This document shows positions 1 to 9,965 of a DNA stretch of 64,000 nucleotides, piece after piece. Every line of letters starts with the position of its first letter. Positions within the stretch are counted from its first letter, which is position 1. Location of the stretch: positions 620,001-684,000 of the forward strand of contig JAPTYO010000024.1 in the NCBI GenBank assembly GCA_036873135.1, written 5' to 3'. The position numbers and the translations under genes were made by a program. The notes under the pieces are model-generated. The model ran no database searches and had not been told where the DNA came from. It saw only the letters and a list, made by a program, of their open reading frames with translations. Source of the DNA: Clarkia xantiana subsp. parviflora (Eukaryota > Streptophyta > Magnoliopsida > Myrtales > Onagraceae).

Positions 1-1
1 A

Positions 2-3000
2 CAGAAGCCGCTAGTATCGGAGCTAAGGGATCGATCCACTCATCCCTTCCTTCCCCGACTCATCGACACCCTAGCCCCGCCTGGGCTAGGCATCCCTACG
101 ATAAAGGAGTACGATGGCGAAGGAGACCCGGTTCGCCATGTCCAGAAGCACCTCATGGCGTGCCTGGGAAGAGCCCCGAATGAAGACATAGTGTGTACAT
201 TGTTCCCGAACACACTCGGAGAAAGAGCCCTGACCTGGTTCTTCAGTCTGCCCCCAGGCTGCATCACTTGCTGGGCAGATATGCACGACCGATTCATTCA
301 GCAGTACCAGGGTCGGAGACGTTTATTGAAGAGCGTGAGGTCCCTAACCCAAGTGGTACAGAGGCCCAACGAATCGCTGGCGCACTATTACCAGCGGTAC
401 ACTGCCAGCGTGGCAGAGATCGATGAAGAGATCTCGGAAGGTGAGACTATTCGTACCTTCATTCGGAACTTAACGGCCCCCTATGGTTCCGACCTGATGC
501 ACAGCGTGGCTGAGAAAGCTGTGTGGAATATGGAGGCACTACAGAAGAGGGTGAAACGGCAAATCGATGTCCAAGAGTCGAAGATAGCCGCAGGAGAGTT
601 GGAGCCCCCAAAGTCAAACAAAGGGAAGCAGTCGGTTAAACCTTCTGACGATCGTAAGTCAAAGGGTAAACCCGACAGTAGTAGTAATCGAGGCCGCCCG
701 GATCGGAGGGACGATAGGCGCTCTTCAAGGAAGGATAAGCGGGAGGATCTCGACATTCCTCTCAACTGCTCCATGGCGGAAGTACTGACGGTCATGGAAC
801 GACAGGGTATCTCCCGGTACCCCCCAAAGAAGGATGGAGAATTCTTGGGATCTCGCACAGATCGCTACTGCCGATTTCACCGCGCAAATGGTCACGACAC
901 CAACCATTGTCGGGAACTGAAGAAAGAGATCGAAAAGCTGATCTAGAAGGGGAAGCTCAAGGAATTCGTCGGGGATAAGCGGTGTCGATCCCGCTCTCGG
1001 TCCCGATCGCGGTCCCGTTCCCGATCCCGCGATCGGTCCCCAAAGAAGAAGAGAACCGACCCAGAGTCATCCGGTGCTCGCAAGGAGAGACGGGGCACTA
1101 TCAATGTGATTCATGGAGGGTTTGCCGCTAGAGGTGATACTTCATCCGCCCGAGAGGTTTACGCCTCTAGAATCCCTACGGCGGTAGTGCTGGGTAAGAG
1201 GTCACGATCCTGGATCTTGAAAGAAGAGATGGTAATCTCCTTTTCATCGGAAGATCTCATAGGCGTGGAAACTCCGCACGACGACGCCTTGGTGGTGACC
1301 TTGGATGTGGACGGGTTCGAAATGAAGAGAATTTTAATCGACGGAGGGAGCTCCTCCGACATTTTATTCATGGACGCACTGGAGGCTATGGGGAAAACGA
1401 AGAAAGATCTGAAGGAGGCGAACTTCCCGATGGTCGGGTTCTCGGGCTCTACCTCCTATCCGCTAGGCGTAATCACCTTACCAGTAGAGTTTGGTAGTGG
1501 GTGGAAATCAGAAAGGAGGAACGTGGAGTTCGTAGTAGTTGATTCCGCGGGGACTTACAACGCGATTATCGGGAGAACCACCATCAACCCTCTGATGGCG
1601 GTTGCCTCGACGGTACACCAGAAGATGAAGTTCCCGACCGACCACGGAGTCGGAGAAGTCAAGGGTGATCAGGTAGCTTCTCGAAAATTCTATGTCAATG
1701 CCACCCGAAGGAGGAGGCGAGAGGCCATGACTGTCCTCCAGACAGATATAGATCCTAGAGAGGAGTTCGGGCGCCCCGCCCCCGTAGAAGATTTAAGAGA
1801 AGTCGAGATTGACGGACCTCAGCGGAAGGTGAAAATCGGGTCTGCCTTGACCGAGAAAACAGCCCGAGAATTGATTAAGTTGCTGAAGGAGTTCAAGGAG
1901 CTGTTTGCCTGGTCCCCGAGCGACATGCCAGGAATCAGCTCCGATGTGATCGTACACGAGCTGAAGATAGACCCCGCAATCAAGCCCATTACGCAGAAAA
2001 GGCGTCCGATGGGCACGGATAAGAAGATCGCGATCCAGCAGGAGGTCGGCAGGTTGCTCGACGCTGGGTTTATTAAAGAACTCCGATTCCAAACTTGGGT
2101 TGCCAATCCGGTGCTGGTGAAGAAGACTAACGGGAAATGGCGGATGTGCGTGGATTTCCGTGACCTGAACAAGGCTTGCCCAAAGGATTGTTACCCACTC
2201 CCGAGAATTGACCAGCTGGTGGATGCCATGTCGGGACACGAGCTGTTGAGTTTTATGGATGCGTATTCAGGCTACAACCAGATCAAGATGGCCAAGGAAG
2301 ACGCTCCCCACACAGCATTCTACGCAGACAGTGACATCTATCACTACGATGTCATGCCTTTCGGGTTGATAAATGCTGGGGCAACCTACCAGCGGAGGGT
2401 GAACAAGCTGTTTGGAGATATGCTGGGGAAAACCATGGAGGCTTACGTGGATGATATGCTGGTGAAGTCCCGACAAGCCAAGGATCATGTGCACAACCTA
2501 ACCATGGCGTTTGAACGGATGAGGCTTCATCAAGTTCGCTTAAACCCGACGAAATGCGCTTTCGGAGTCCACTCAGGAAAAATTTTGGGCTTTATGGTAA
2601 GCCAAAGAGGAATTGAGGTGAACCCCGAGAAGCTGAGGGCGATCGAGGAAATGCGGTCTCCGATAAACCATCAGGAGGTGCAAGTGCTGAATGGCCGATT
2701 GGCTGCAATGAATCGCTTCCTGTCCAAGGCAAGTGATCGATCAATGCCATTTTTCGAAGTCCTGAGGGCCAACAAGAAGTTTGAGTGGACCGCCAAATGT
2801 GAAGAAGCGTTCCAGGCACTCAAGCAGCACCTCCGCACCCTCCCGCCGTTAGCAAAACCGGTTCCAGGCGAGCCGCTCTATCTTTACTTGGCTTTTTCTG
2901 AATTTGCCATTAGCTCTGTATTAGTGAAGATTGTCGAGGGTAATCAAGTCCCCGTCTATTATGTAAGCAAGGCGTTTGCCAAGTCTGAATTAAACTATCC

Positions 3001-5077
3001 TGTCGTTGAGAAGTATCTCTTTGCGCTGATTATAACTGCTCGGAAGCTGAGGCCTTATTTCCATGCACACGAGATTACTGTGTTGACGAACCAGCCTCTG
3101 AAACATTTCTTGAACCGACCGGATGCGTCGGGAAGATTAGTGAAATGGGCAGTAGAGCTTAGTGAGTTTCGCATACACTTCGCTCCAAGAACGGCTATCA
3201 AAGGCTAGGCACTGGCGGATTTCATAGCAGAATCTACAGCTCCCGATCTAGAAGAAGCGGGCCCTGTAGAGGGGGCAACTATGGAGGTCCCAATAGAAGA
3301 ACAACCAGAGAGGGCAGAGCAATCATAACAGCCAAACGAAGAAAATACCTGGGAAATGTACACGGATGGCTCCTCGAGTTCAGATGGATCAGGGGCGGGC
3401 TTTTTGTTGATACCACCGGGTGAAGGAGAACCGCTCCGATACGCCTTGGCTTTAACATTCAAAGCCACAAACAACGAAGCGGAGTATGAAGCTCTTATCA
3501 CGGGCCTGAAAATTGCTAAAGGCACTGGAGTCGATCACTTGAGAGTAAAGTGTGATGCAGCTTTAATCGTGAACCAGGTTCAAGGGCGATACGAAGCGAG
3601 GAGTCCGATAATGAAGAAATACTTACGCGAGGTACAAGTCTTGAAAGAGAGCTTCAAAAGCTTCGACATCGAGGCAATCCCGAGGGAGGAGAACGTAGAG
3701 GCAGACGCCTTGAGCAAATTCGCCCTGGGGGCACCCTTGGAAGAAAATCGGAAGGTGCACTTCTTGGAGAAGGTGATCTTATCGACCATCGACCCGACGC
3801 AGGTGTGCACCATTGAAGCAAAATCGGAGGAGGAGCCCACTTGGATGACCCCGATAGTCTCGTATCTGACTACGGGGGCAGTCCCCGATGATAAGGTAGC
3901 AGCAGACAGGATATGTCGGATCGCGTCTAATTATGTGATGCTGGACAATCAGCTATTCAAGAAGGGCTGGTTCTCCACTCCGTACTTGAAGTGTGTGGCA
4001 GTACCCGACACCAATCGAATCCTGAAGGAAATGCATGAAGGGGTCGCGGCTTGTCACGAAGGGGCCTGATCCATTATGAGGAAGGTGTTGAACTTGGGCT
4101 ACTATTGGCCCACGATGAACAAGGAAGCAACGGCGTTGGTCCGATCCTGTGACACGTGCCAGAGGTACGCCCCGAGTATCGTGGCTCCGGCCGCTAATCT
4201 GACATCCATCAAGAGCGCTTGGCCCTTCGCGCAGTGGGGCATCGACTTGGTGGGACCTCTTCCACAAGCACAAGGTCAATATAAGTATTTACTTGTAGCA
4301 ATCGATTATTTTTCGAAATGGATAGAGGCAAAGGCATTGGCCAGAACGACGGGGAACCGGATCGTCAAGTTCCTCCAGACCCACATCGTGTCCAGATACG
4401 GGATTCCTAAGGTAGTGATCAGCGACAATGGTCCACCGTTTAACGGCTCTCAGGTGAGGGAGTATCTGGAGGAATTGAACATCGAGCATCGGACCGCCTC
4501 CGTACGCCATGCTCAGACTAATGGCCAGGTGGAGTCAGCCAACAAAATCGTGATGGATGGCCTGAAGAAGAGGGTCTATGCCTTGAAGGGCAAATGGCTG
4601 AACGAACTGGAAAACGTGCTTTGGGCTGTTAGAACGACACCCAAACGATCAACGGGGGAGACTCCGTTTGGCCTCGTTTATGGCACGGAAGCTGTCGCCC
4701 CTGTGGAGGTAGCTGTGGCGTCCCATCGGATGAGATATTACGAGCCCCTGACGAACGATGAAATGAGACGTCTGGACTTGGACTTACTCGAAGAGAAGAG
4801 GCGGGAAGCCGATGAAGTCCAAGCTCGAATGCGTTTGGCGACGGCCAAGTACTACAATCGGCGAGTGAAGTCCCGACAGTTCTTAGTCGGGGAGCTGGTT
4901 TGGCGTCGCAACGAGTTCACCCTTTTGGATCGAATCAATAAGATGTCACCAAAATGGGAAGGACCTTATAAGGTCGTGGGGATGCCAGCTCCAAATGCGT
5001 ACAAGTTGGAAGATCTCGACGGCAGAACGTTAAAGCATTCTTTTAGTGGCGAACACTTGAAGAAACACCATGCTTGA
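2..5077 (+). pseudogene. A1 gag-pol polyprotein, 5'-partial, four in-frame stops
   Basis: One reading frame (codons from base 2) runs through the whole stretch, broken by TAG at 943, TAG at 3206, TAA at 3326 and TGA at 4067. No frameshift was seen. Order: Gag capsid core; basic linker; Cys-His knuckle (869-910); Arg/Ser-rich tract (about 985-1045); aspartic protease with DGGSS (1340-1354); RT with YVDD (2444-2455); RNase H; second RNase H starting near MYTDGSS (3356); integrase with Zn-binding H/C residues, catalytic D (4244), D (4424) and E (4532), the last two 35 residues apart; GPY/F-like segment near 4960. Comparison with A2 gives Gln codons at the two TAGs and Arg at the TGA. It therefore probably came from a single intact Gag-Pol frame that is now non-functional. 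It ends with TGA at 5075-5077. Confidence 0.92.
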
Positions 5078-5084
5078 AGAAAGT

Positions 5085-5690
5085 CGCCTTAAGTGGTGCC
5101 CGATGTAAAATCGCCTTAAGTGGTGTATGCTGTTTATCGTTTAATTCGATGTAAGCCAATTTTGTGCCGTCAATAAATAAAGAGGTTGCTTCCAATCAGA
5201 GTTATCCTTAGATTTAGGCTAAGTGTCAAAGTCGCCTTGAGTGGCGCACGAGAAAAGTCGCCTTGAGTGGTGCATGAGAAAAGTCGCTTTGAGTGGTGCA
5301 CGAGAAAAGTCGTCTTAAGTGATGCACGGAACTAAGTCGCCTTAAGTGGTGCGCGGAACTAAGTCGCCTTAAGTGGTGCGCGGAACTAAGTCGCCTTAAG
5401 TGGTGCGCGGAATTAAGTCGCCTTGAATGGTGCACGATATTAAGTCGTCTTAAGTGATGCGTGATCCTTAGATTTATTCTAAGTAATATTTAAGTCGTCT
5501 TAAGTGATGCGTGATCCTTAGATTTATTCTAAGTAATATTTAAGTCGTGTTAAGTGATGCGTGATCCTTAGATTTATTCTAAGTTATATTTAAGTCGTCT
5601 TAAGTGATGCACGGAACTAAGTCTCCTTAAGTGGTGCAAATTATTAAGTCGCCTTAAGTGGTGCAAATTATTAAATCGTCGAGAAGGACG
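5085..5690 (+). repeat. A1 post-pol tandem repeats (CTTAAG-core)
   Basis: Many degenerate copies of a unit of about 26-27 bp built on AAGTCGCCTTAAGTGGTGC. Within the array a unit of about 50-53 bp, ending in a CTTAGATTTATTCTAAG stem-like motif, occurs three times (about 5430-5600). The core CTTAAG is self-complementary. The block separates the pol stop from the 3' end of the convergent antisense gene. The same block occurs at the same place in A2 and A3, so it belongs to the element. Confidence 0.85.
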
Positions 5691-5855
5691 TACGAAAATG
5701 TCTTAAGTATCGAAGTATCGACCCAGGCAAGTATAAAGCCACTTGAAGAAATGTATCAAGAAAATCGGAACTGAGAAAGTCTGATAGTTGATAAGGGCTC
5801 AAAGGCCCGACAATGACAAAACAGGAGAATATACAAGGACTCTAAAGATAAACGT

Positions 5856-8570
5856 TCAAGCTTGGTCCTTGTCGGCAGCATCGGCAGCAGCTGGATCTCC
5901 GGAGTCGGTAGCAGAAGGATCCACAGGGTTGACCTCGGGAGGATCGACTATCGGGGCGTCTGCACTTGGAAGCTCAGAGACATCTTCGACAATTACGGGG
6001 GTACTCCCCCCATCACTCTCCTCGGAAAGAGCGAAATACTTCTTCGCGAAGGGAGCGAGGGAAGGAGACTTGTCAAAGTTGATGGCGTCCCCATACTCCA
6101 GGTGAAGCTCCTCAACTGCGTTGAAAAGAGTGTTCTCCACCTCCGCGCCGAAGAACTTCATAGCGTCGGCCTGGAAGTCCCCGGACCTCCGATAGTCCTT
6201 CCGACCCTTTGCCTCCGCTTCAACCAGCTGCGCAGGAAACCCCGCGATTTGCTCCTCCAGAGCCTTCTTCTCGATGACCAGTTTTTCCTCAGCCGCCTTC
6301 TTCTCCTGGACCAGCTTGTCCACAGCCGCCTGCCGCTCCTGCCGCTCTTGCCTCAAGAGCCCCTCGAAGTCCCCGACCTGCTTCTGGAGGTCCCGAACCT
6401 TCTGATCGAGGACAGCCTGTTCCTTGACAAGCTTTCCCCGCGAAGACTGGGAGGCCTTAAGATCCTCCTTGAGCTGCTCGAGGGCCCCTCGGTCCCGCTC
6501 CCGGGACTCATCGTAGGCGATGACGTACCCGATAAGACGGTTGAAGTCCCCGAGCTCCTACAATAAGAAGAAAAATTGTTAATAGACAAACAACCCGATT
6601 TATCATCAAAAAGAGAGAAGCGAAGTCTTACCTCTATACGGCGCATGGACATCTCTCTAATATCCCGTTGCATGGGCGTCCGATTAAGCGAAATCGGATA
6701 CCGCATAATAGGCAGGATCGAGCCTGCCAGCAGATGCAGGGCCAGATCCTGGTCCTGCTCCCCTTGTGTAAGCGGGACACCTTGCAGCGTCTTGATAGTA
6801 GTCCAGGGGGCATTCGCTTGTGAAGGGTTGAAGGGCCTGTAGAAATTCCTATCAAGAGCAAGAGGAGGAGGAGGACGATAAGTGGAGGGGCATGCCTCCG
6901 TCTCGGCCCGAACGGGGGAAGGAGTGAAGTCATGGATGGGCGATGGCTGCCGCTGCTGCGGAGAAGATGAAGGAGGCGGCCCCTGAGGGGTTGGTTTCAA
7001 GGGGGATTGCCCTGTCCTCCGACGATGACGAAGGGAGCCACCCTCGTCAGTCTCCTTGGAGGAGTCCAAGGTTTCCACCTGACGAAACTGTTCGCCAGTC
7101 GGAGCCTTCTCCCCAGCTAAGGGAGGCACCCCCGCTGAAGACGGTGCATCCGCGGAAGCTGCGGCACCCGATGGAGCTCCCGAGCGACCTGCACCTGGAG
7201 GATGAGAAGCTTCAGAAATGCAATCAGGAAGTTCATCAGGATTCTTACACCAAATGATACGTCGGGAAACGTATTGATCCTTCCCCTGATAATGGTAGTA
7301 GCCCGCCTTCAGAACGCGTGGAGTTTCGCCTCGAAGGATCCGATTAACGTCAGGAATGCGGGCCTCTTTGGTTGAAGGTATCAAATCCCTCGGGACCATC
7401 CTCCTGTATGATTTTATAGCAAGTCGGAGCTTTTTACCTTCTTCAGCATTCTGGACATCGAAGAGCTGGTCCAGATCCACCCGCTTCCGTTTGGGCTGCC
7501 CCGCGAAAGGAGACCCCGACTGAGCAGCGGCCTTCTTTGCGGATTTCCTCTTCCGCGAGGGGCGGACAGCATCAGTCTCCCCCTGCTTAAGGAATAGATT
7601 GGTCAGCACAGATACCTTCTTGGCTGCAAACAAGTAAACGAAGAAGAGTTAAAAGTTTACCCAAGGAACCATATTAGAAGGGCCGTCGAAGAGCTGCCCC
7701 CCAGAGACAATATCAAGGAGTCAGATCTCGGCGTGCACCAGGTCCCGCTCCACGAGTGAATTGGCATTGAGGGGAGTGTAGGACTCTCCCCATCGGTAAA
7801 GCTGGATAAGTTGAAGAGTTTCAAAATCCTCGTCGGTATAAGTGTGGAAGGCGGGCGGAGGGTCTGCTGCCACCTCCCACCAAGGCCAGGGAATCGAAGA
7901 GTGTCAGATGAAGAAGTAGCTCCTCTTCCAACTACTGTTGTCGGACCCCGTATCAACCAAGAGTCCCCGACCCTTGACCACCTTCCAGGTGTCATTGGTC
8001 CAGCTACACCGGGCAAGCTGCTGCTTACTCCACTTAGGCATCCGAGGGTAGAAGGCGCAAACCCCCGCCTCGTTGCACTTCATCCCATAGAAGGTTCTGA
8101 AGAGCTGGAGGCTGTAGACCCACTTCTGTCGGAAGCAGAGAACTTGAAAGGCGTTCCAAAGACGGATGGCATGGGGAGAAAAGGTAGTGGGGTGCGTTTT
8201 GTAATGCTGGCACATCTCGACCAGATTACCACAAAAGGGGAATCGGATCCCCGCTGATACTTGTCCCGTAGAGACAAATACCTCCCCTTTTTGGGGACGA
8301 GTAACCTCAGGGTTACTCGAGGGGCGAGGCCAAGGATACGGGAAACGGGGTTCCCAGGTAGAAGTGATACAACCCTCTCGAAGGGCTGCATCATAAGCAG
8401 TATTGGAGATCTCATTCAGAGCATAATCACAATTAAAAGGTTTTCTCCCCTCAAAGCTGGACCCGCTGTCTGAAAAGCAACAATTGCAAGAAAAGCACAG
8501 TGGGATTCTCGGAAAGCTATAAATAAGGAAAAAACGAACAAGCAATGAAAGAAAAACCCTTACCAGACAT
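5856..8570 (-). pseudogene. A1 antisense spliced gene, PF04195-like N-terminus and coiled-coil C-terminus
   Basis: Read on the minus strand. Exon 1 is 8564-8570 (ATGTCTG, then GTAAGG). Exon 2 is 8469-7661, exon 3 is 7615-6632 and exon 4 is 6557-5856. With these borders the total is 2502 nt, exactly 834 codons. Exon 2 carries a conserved globular segment (motifs AGIRFPFCGNLVEM, LFRTFYGMKCNEAGVC) resembling the plant 'putative gypsy type transposon' domain. Exon 3 is basic, then Pro/Ser-rich. Exon 4 is a long Glu/Lys/Gln coiled coil with an acidic tail. Two TGA codons (7904-7906 and 7721-7723) break exon 2, so this copy is dead. The exon 2/3 acceptor is uncertain: the first AG (7624-7625) shifts frame, and the AG eight bases later keeps it. 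The function of the family is unknown to me. Confidence 0.78.
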
Positions 8571-9108
8571 GATGAAGTAGAAGTTGAGGAGATGAACGAG
8601 GCGTCGCCAGAAAGATGATCGGAGAAACTCCAAGACCTTCGGAATTACAGAGCTTGAATTCGCAGAGAAATTGCAGAGAGCTTTTGAGAATTCGGAAACG
8701 GTAAAAGTTAAATTGTGACCATGGCTAGGGTTTTATAGGCGAAGAAGACAGTTGAAGGGACACTTCGATCCGAGTCGTCGAAGTCGAAGAGTCTTAATCT
8801 GGACCGTTGAGATGAAACGTGCAGAAGGACAACAGACGTAATGATGAAACGTCCTGAAAAGCACTTTTCAGAAAAGGACAGGCGCGAGAAATCAGGCACG
8901 AGGGCCGAAAACGTCGTTTCACTATCTACTGCATTTAATGAACTGGGGAACCGAGGAGACCCCTGGGATTTGGCAGTTATCTACAAAACGCTGAGGATAC
9001 GTGAAGAAGAAGACTGATAAGTGAATGACTAAACCAAGGGAAAGATCCCCGATTCCAATATCGGGAGGTCGGGAGTTGGAAGACACGACGAACTAAAAGT
9101 CCCTCATG
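8571..9108 (-). other. A1 3' internal region: promoter and leader of the antisense gene
   Basis: About 540 bases between the antisense start codon and the polypurine tract. It holds the TATA box and no credible coding frame. It is alignable by eye with 56745-57266 of A3, for example the shared stretches around 8880-8960 and 9040-9110. Confidence 0.7.
8731..8737 (-). promoter_or_regulatory. TATA box of A1 antisense gene
   Basis: TATAAAA on the minus strand, about 160 bases upstream of the antisense ATG. The same motif sits 168-173 bases upstream of the equivalent ATG in A2 and A3. It lies inside the element, between the polypurine tract and the gene, so it is separate from the LTR promoter. 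Confidence 0.65.
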
Positions 9109-9121
9109 TCTTGGGGGCAAA
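9109..9121 (+). other. A1 polypurine tract
   Basis: Reads TCTTGGGGGCAAA directly before the LTR 5' end TGATGGG. The same GGGGGCAAA precedes the LTRs at 36031 and 56732, read on the minus strand. It serves as primer for plus-strand DNA synthesis. Confidence 0.75.
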
Positions 9122-9825
9122 TGATGGGTTCGACTACAGCCGTCAGGCCCTTTAACGGTGAGGAAACGGCAGACAGGCCCACCAGGCCCAAAACGAAGGT
9201 CAAGATGACCTAGGAGAAGGGTCCCGACGAAGGGAGTCCCGATGATGAAAGGTCCTGACAGAGTCGGTCCAGACAGCTGAGCTGGAAGCTCCCGATGTGA
9301 AGCCTTTAAGTAGGCCCCGATGACGAATCCCTGAGAACGATTGGCCCTGTCACGATGACAAGGGGCCCCGAGCGGTGACACAATGAGATAACTCTGGAGT
9401 CCCCGACGGGAGTCGGGACTCGTTACCAGAGGATAAGGCCAGGATACGCGGGGCGTGGCCGAGATACGCGGAACGTGGTTAAGATACACGGAGCGTGGCC
9501 GAGATACGCGGGGCGTGGCCGATGGCCTAGATAGGCGGGATCACGTCCGAGATACGCGGGATACGGGCTAAACACCCCCAACGGTTCGCCAGGTACCTGA
9601 GGCATCTCTTCGCCTATAAAAAGGCAAGAGGTCACCTCAGAACACTTACGTTGAATTACATACCCTTTGAGATTATTGCTTGCCAGTTCGTATTGGGCAC
9701 TCATTTAAGCATCGGAGAGGGATTCTGGGTCACCGTCCGGTCTATCCCCTCTTGCAGGATTGCGTGGATTAAAGGAGCTAGGATTGCCGTCAAAGTCCGT
9801 ACCAGAGTTCCACCGTGATCCAACA
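9122..9825 (+). repeat. A1 3' LTR (704 bp)
   Basis: Begins TGATGGGTTCGAC after the polypurine tract and ends CCGTGATCCAACA. U3 contains degenerate 22-26 bp repeats of the type GCGTGGCCGAGATACGCGG (about 9435-9560). A TATA box (TATAAAAA) starts at 9615. The R-U5 region includes GCATCGGAGAGGGATTC and CCTCTTGCAGGATTGCGTGG. It is clearly the same subfamily as the LTR at 56016-56732 and more distant from the LTR at 35294-36031. Confidence 0.9.
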
Positions 9826-9965
9826 GACACGTTATTCTATGTAGAGGGATACTCCTCGTAATTGCTATGCTTGGTAGCTTATATATGCGTGCCCCCGTAG
9901 TGGACACATTGTTGCATGTAGAGGGATACTCCTCGTATTGGCTACGCTTGGTATCTCATATATAA
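9826..9965. repeat. D internal tandem repeat, two copies
   Basis: A unit of about 75 bp containing GTAGAGGGATACTCCTCGTA, then CTACGCTTGGTA and TATATA, occurs twice. The trinucleotide-rich spacer TAGTGGACACA follows. The A1 insertion site (GACAC) falls in this spacer, so more copies may lie left of A1. Confidence 0.75.

Larger units (their letters stand above)
1..9825 (+). mobile_element. Element A1: Tat-like Ty3/gypsy LTR retrotransposon, 5' end outside window
   Basis: The order read on the plus strand is gag, protease, RT, RNase H, second RNase H, integrase, tandem repeats, a gene on the opposite strand, polypurine tract and 3' LTR. A second RNase H between the first RNase H and integrase, and an extra gene 3' of pol, are known traits of the plant Tat lineage. 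The 5' LTR, primer site and start of gag lie left of base 1. The 3' LTR ends in CA at 9825. Bases 9826-9830 (GACAC) should be the right target duplication; the left copy is not visible. The insertion lies in the repeat-rich 3' part of element D. Confidence 0.9.

Noticed and set aside
8977..9704. Minus-strand frames of 93-170 codons
   Set aside because: Overlap the LTR and polypurine tract of A1; repeats of U3 give open frames by composition.
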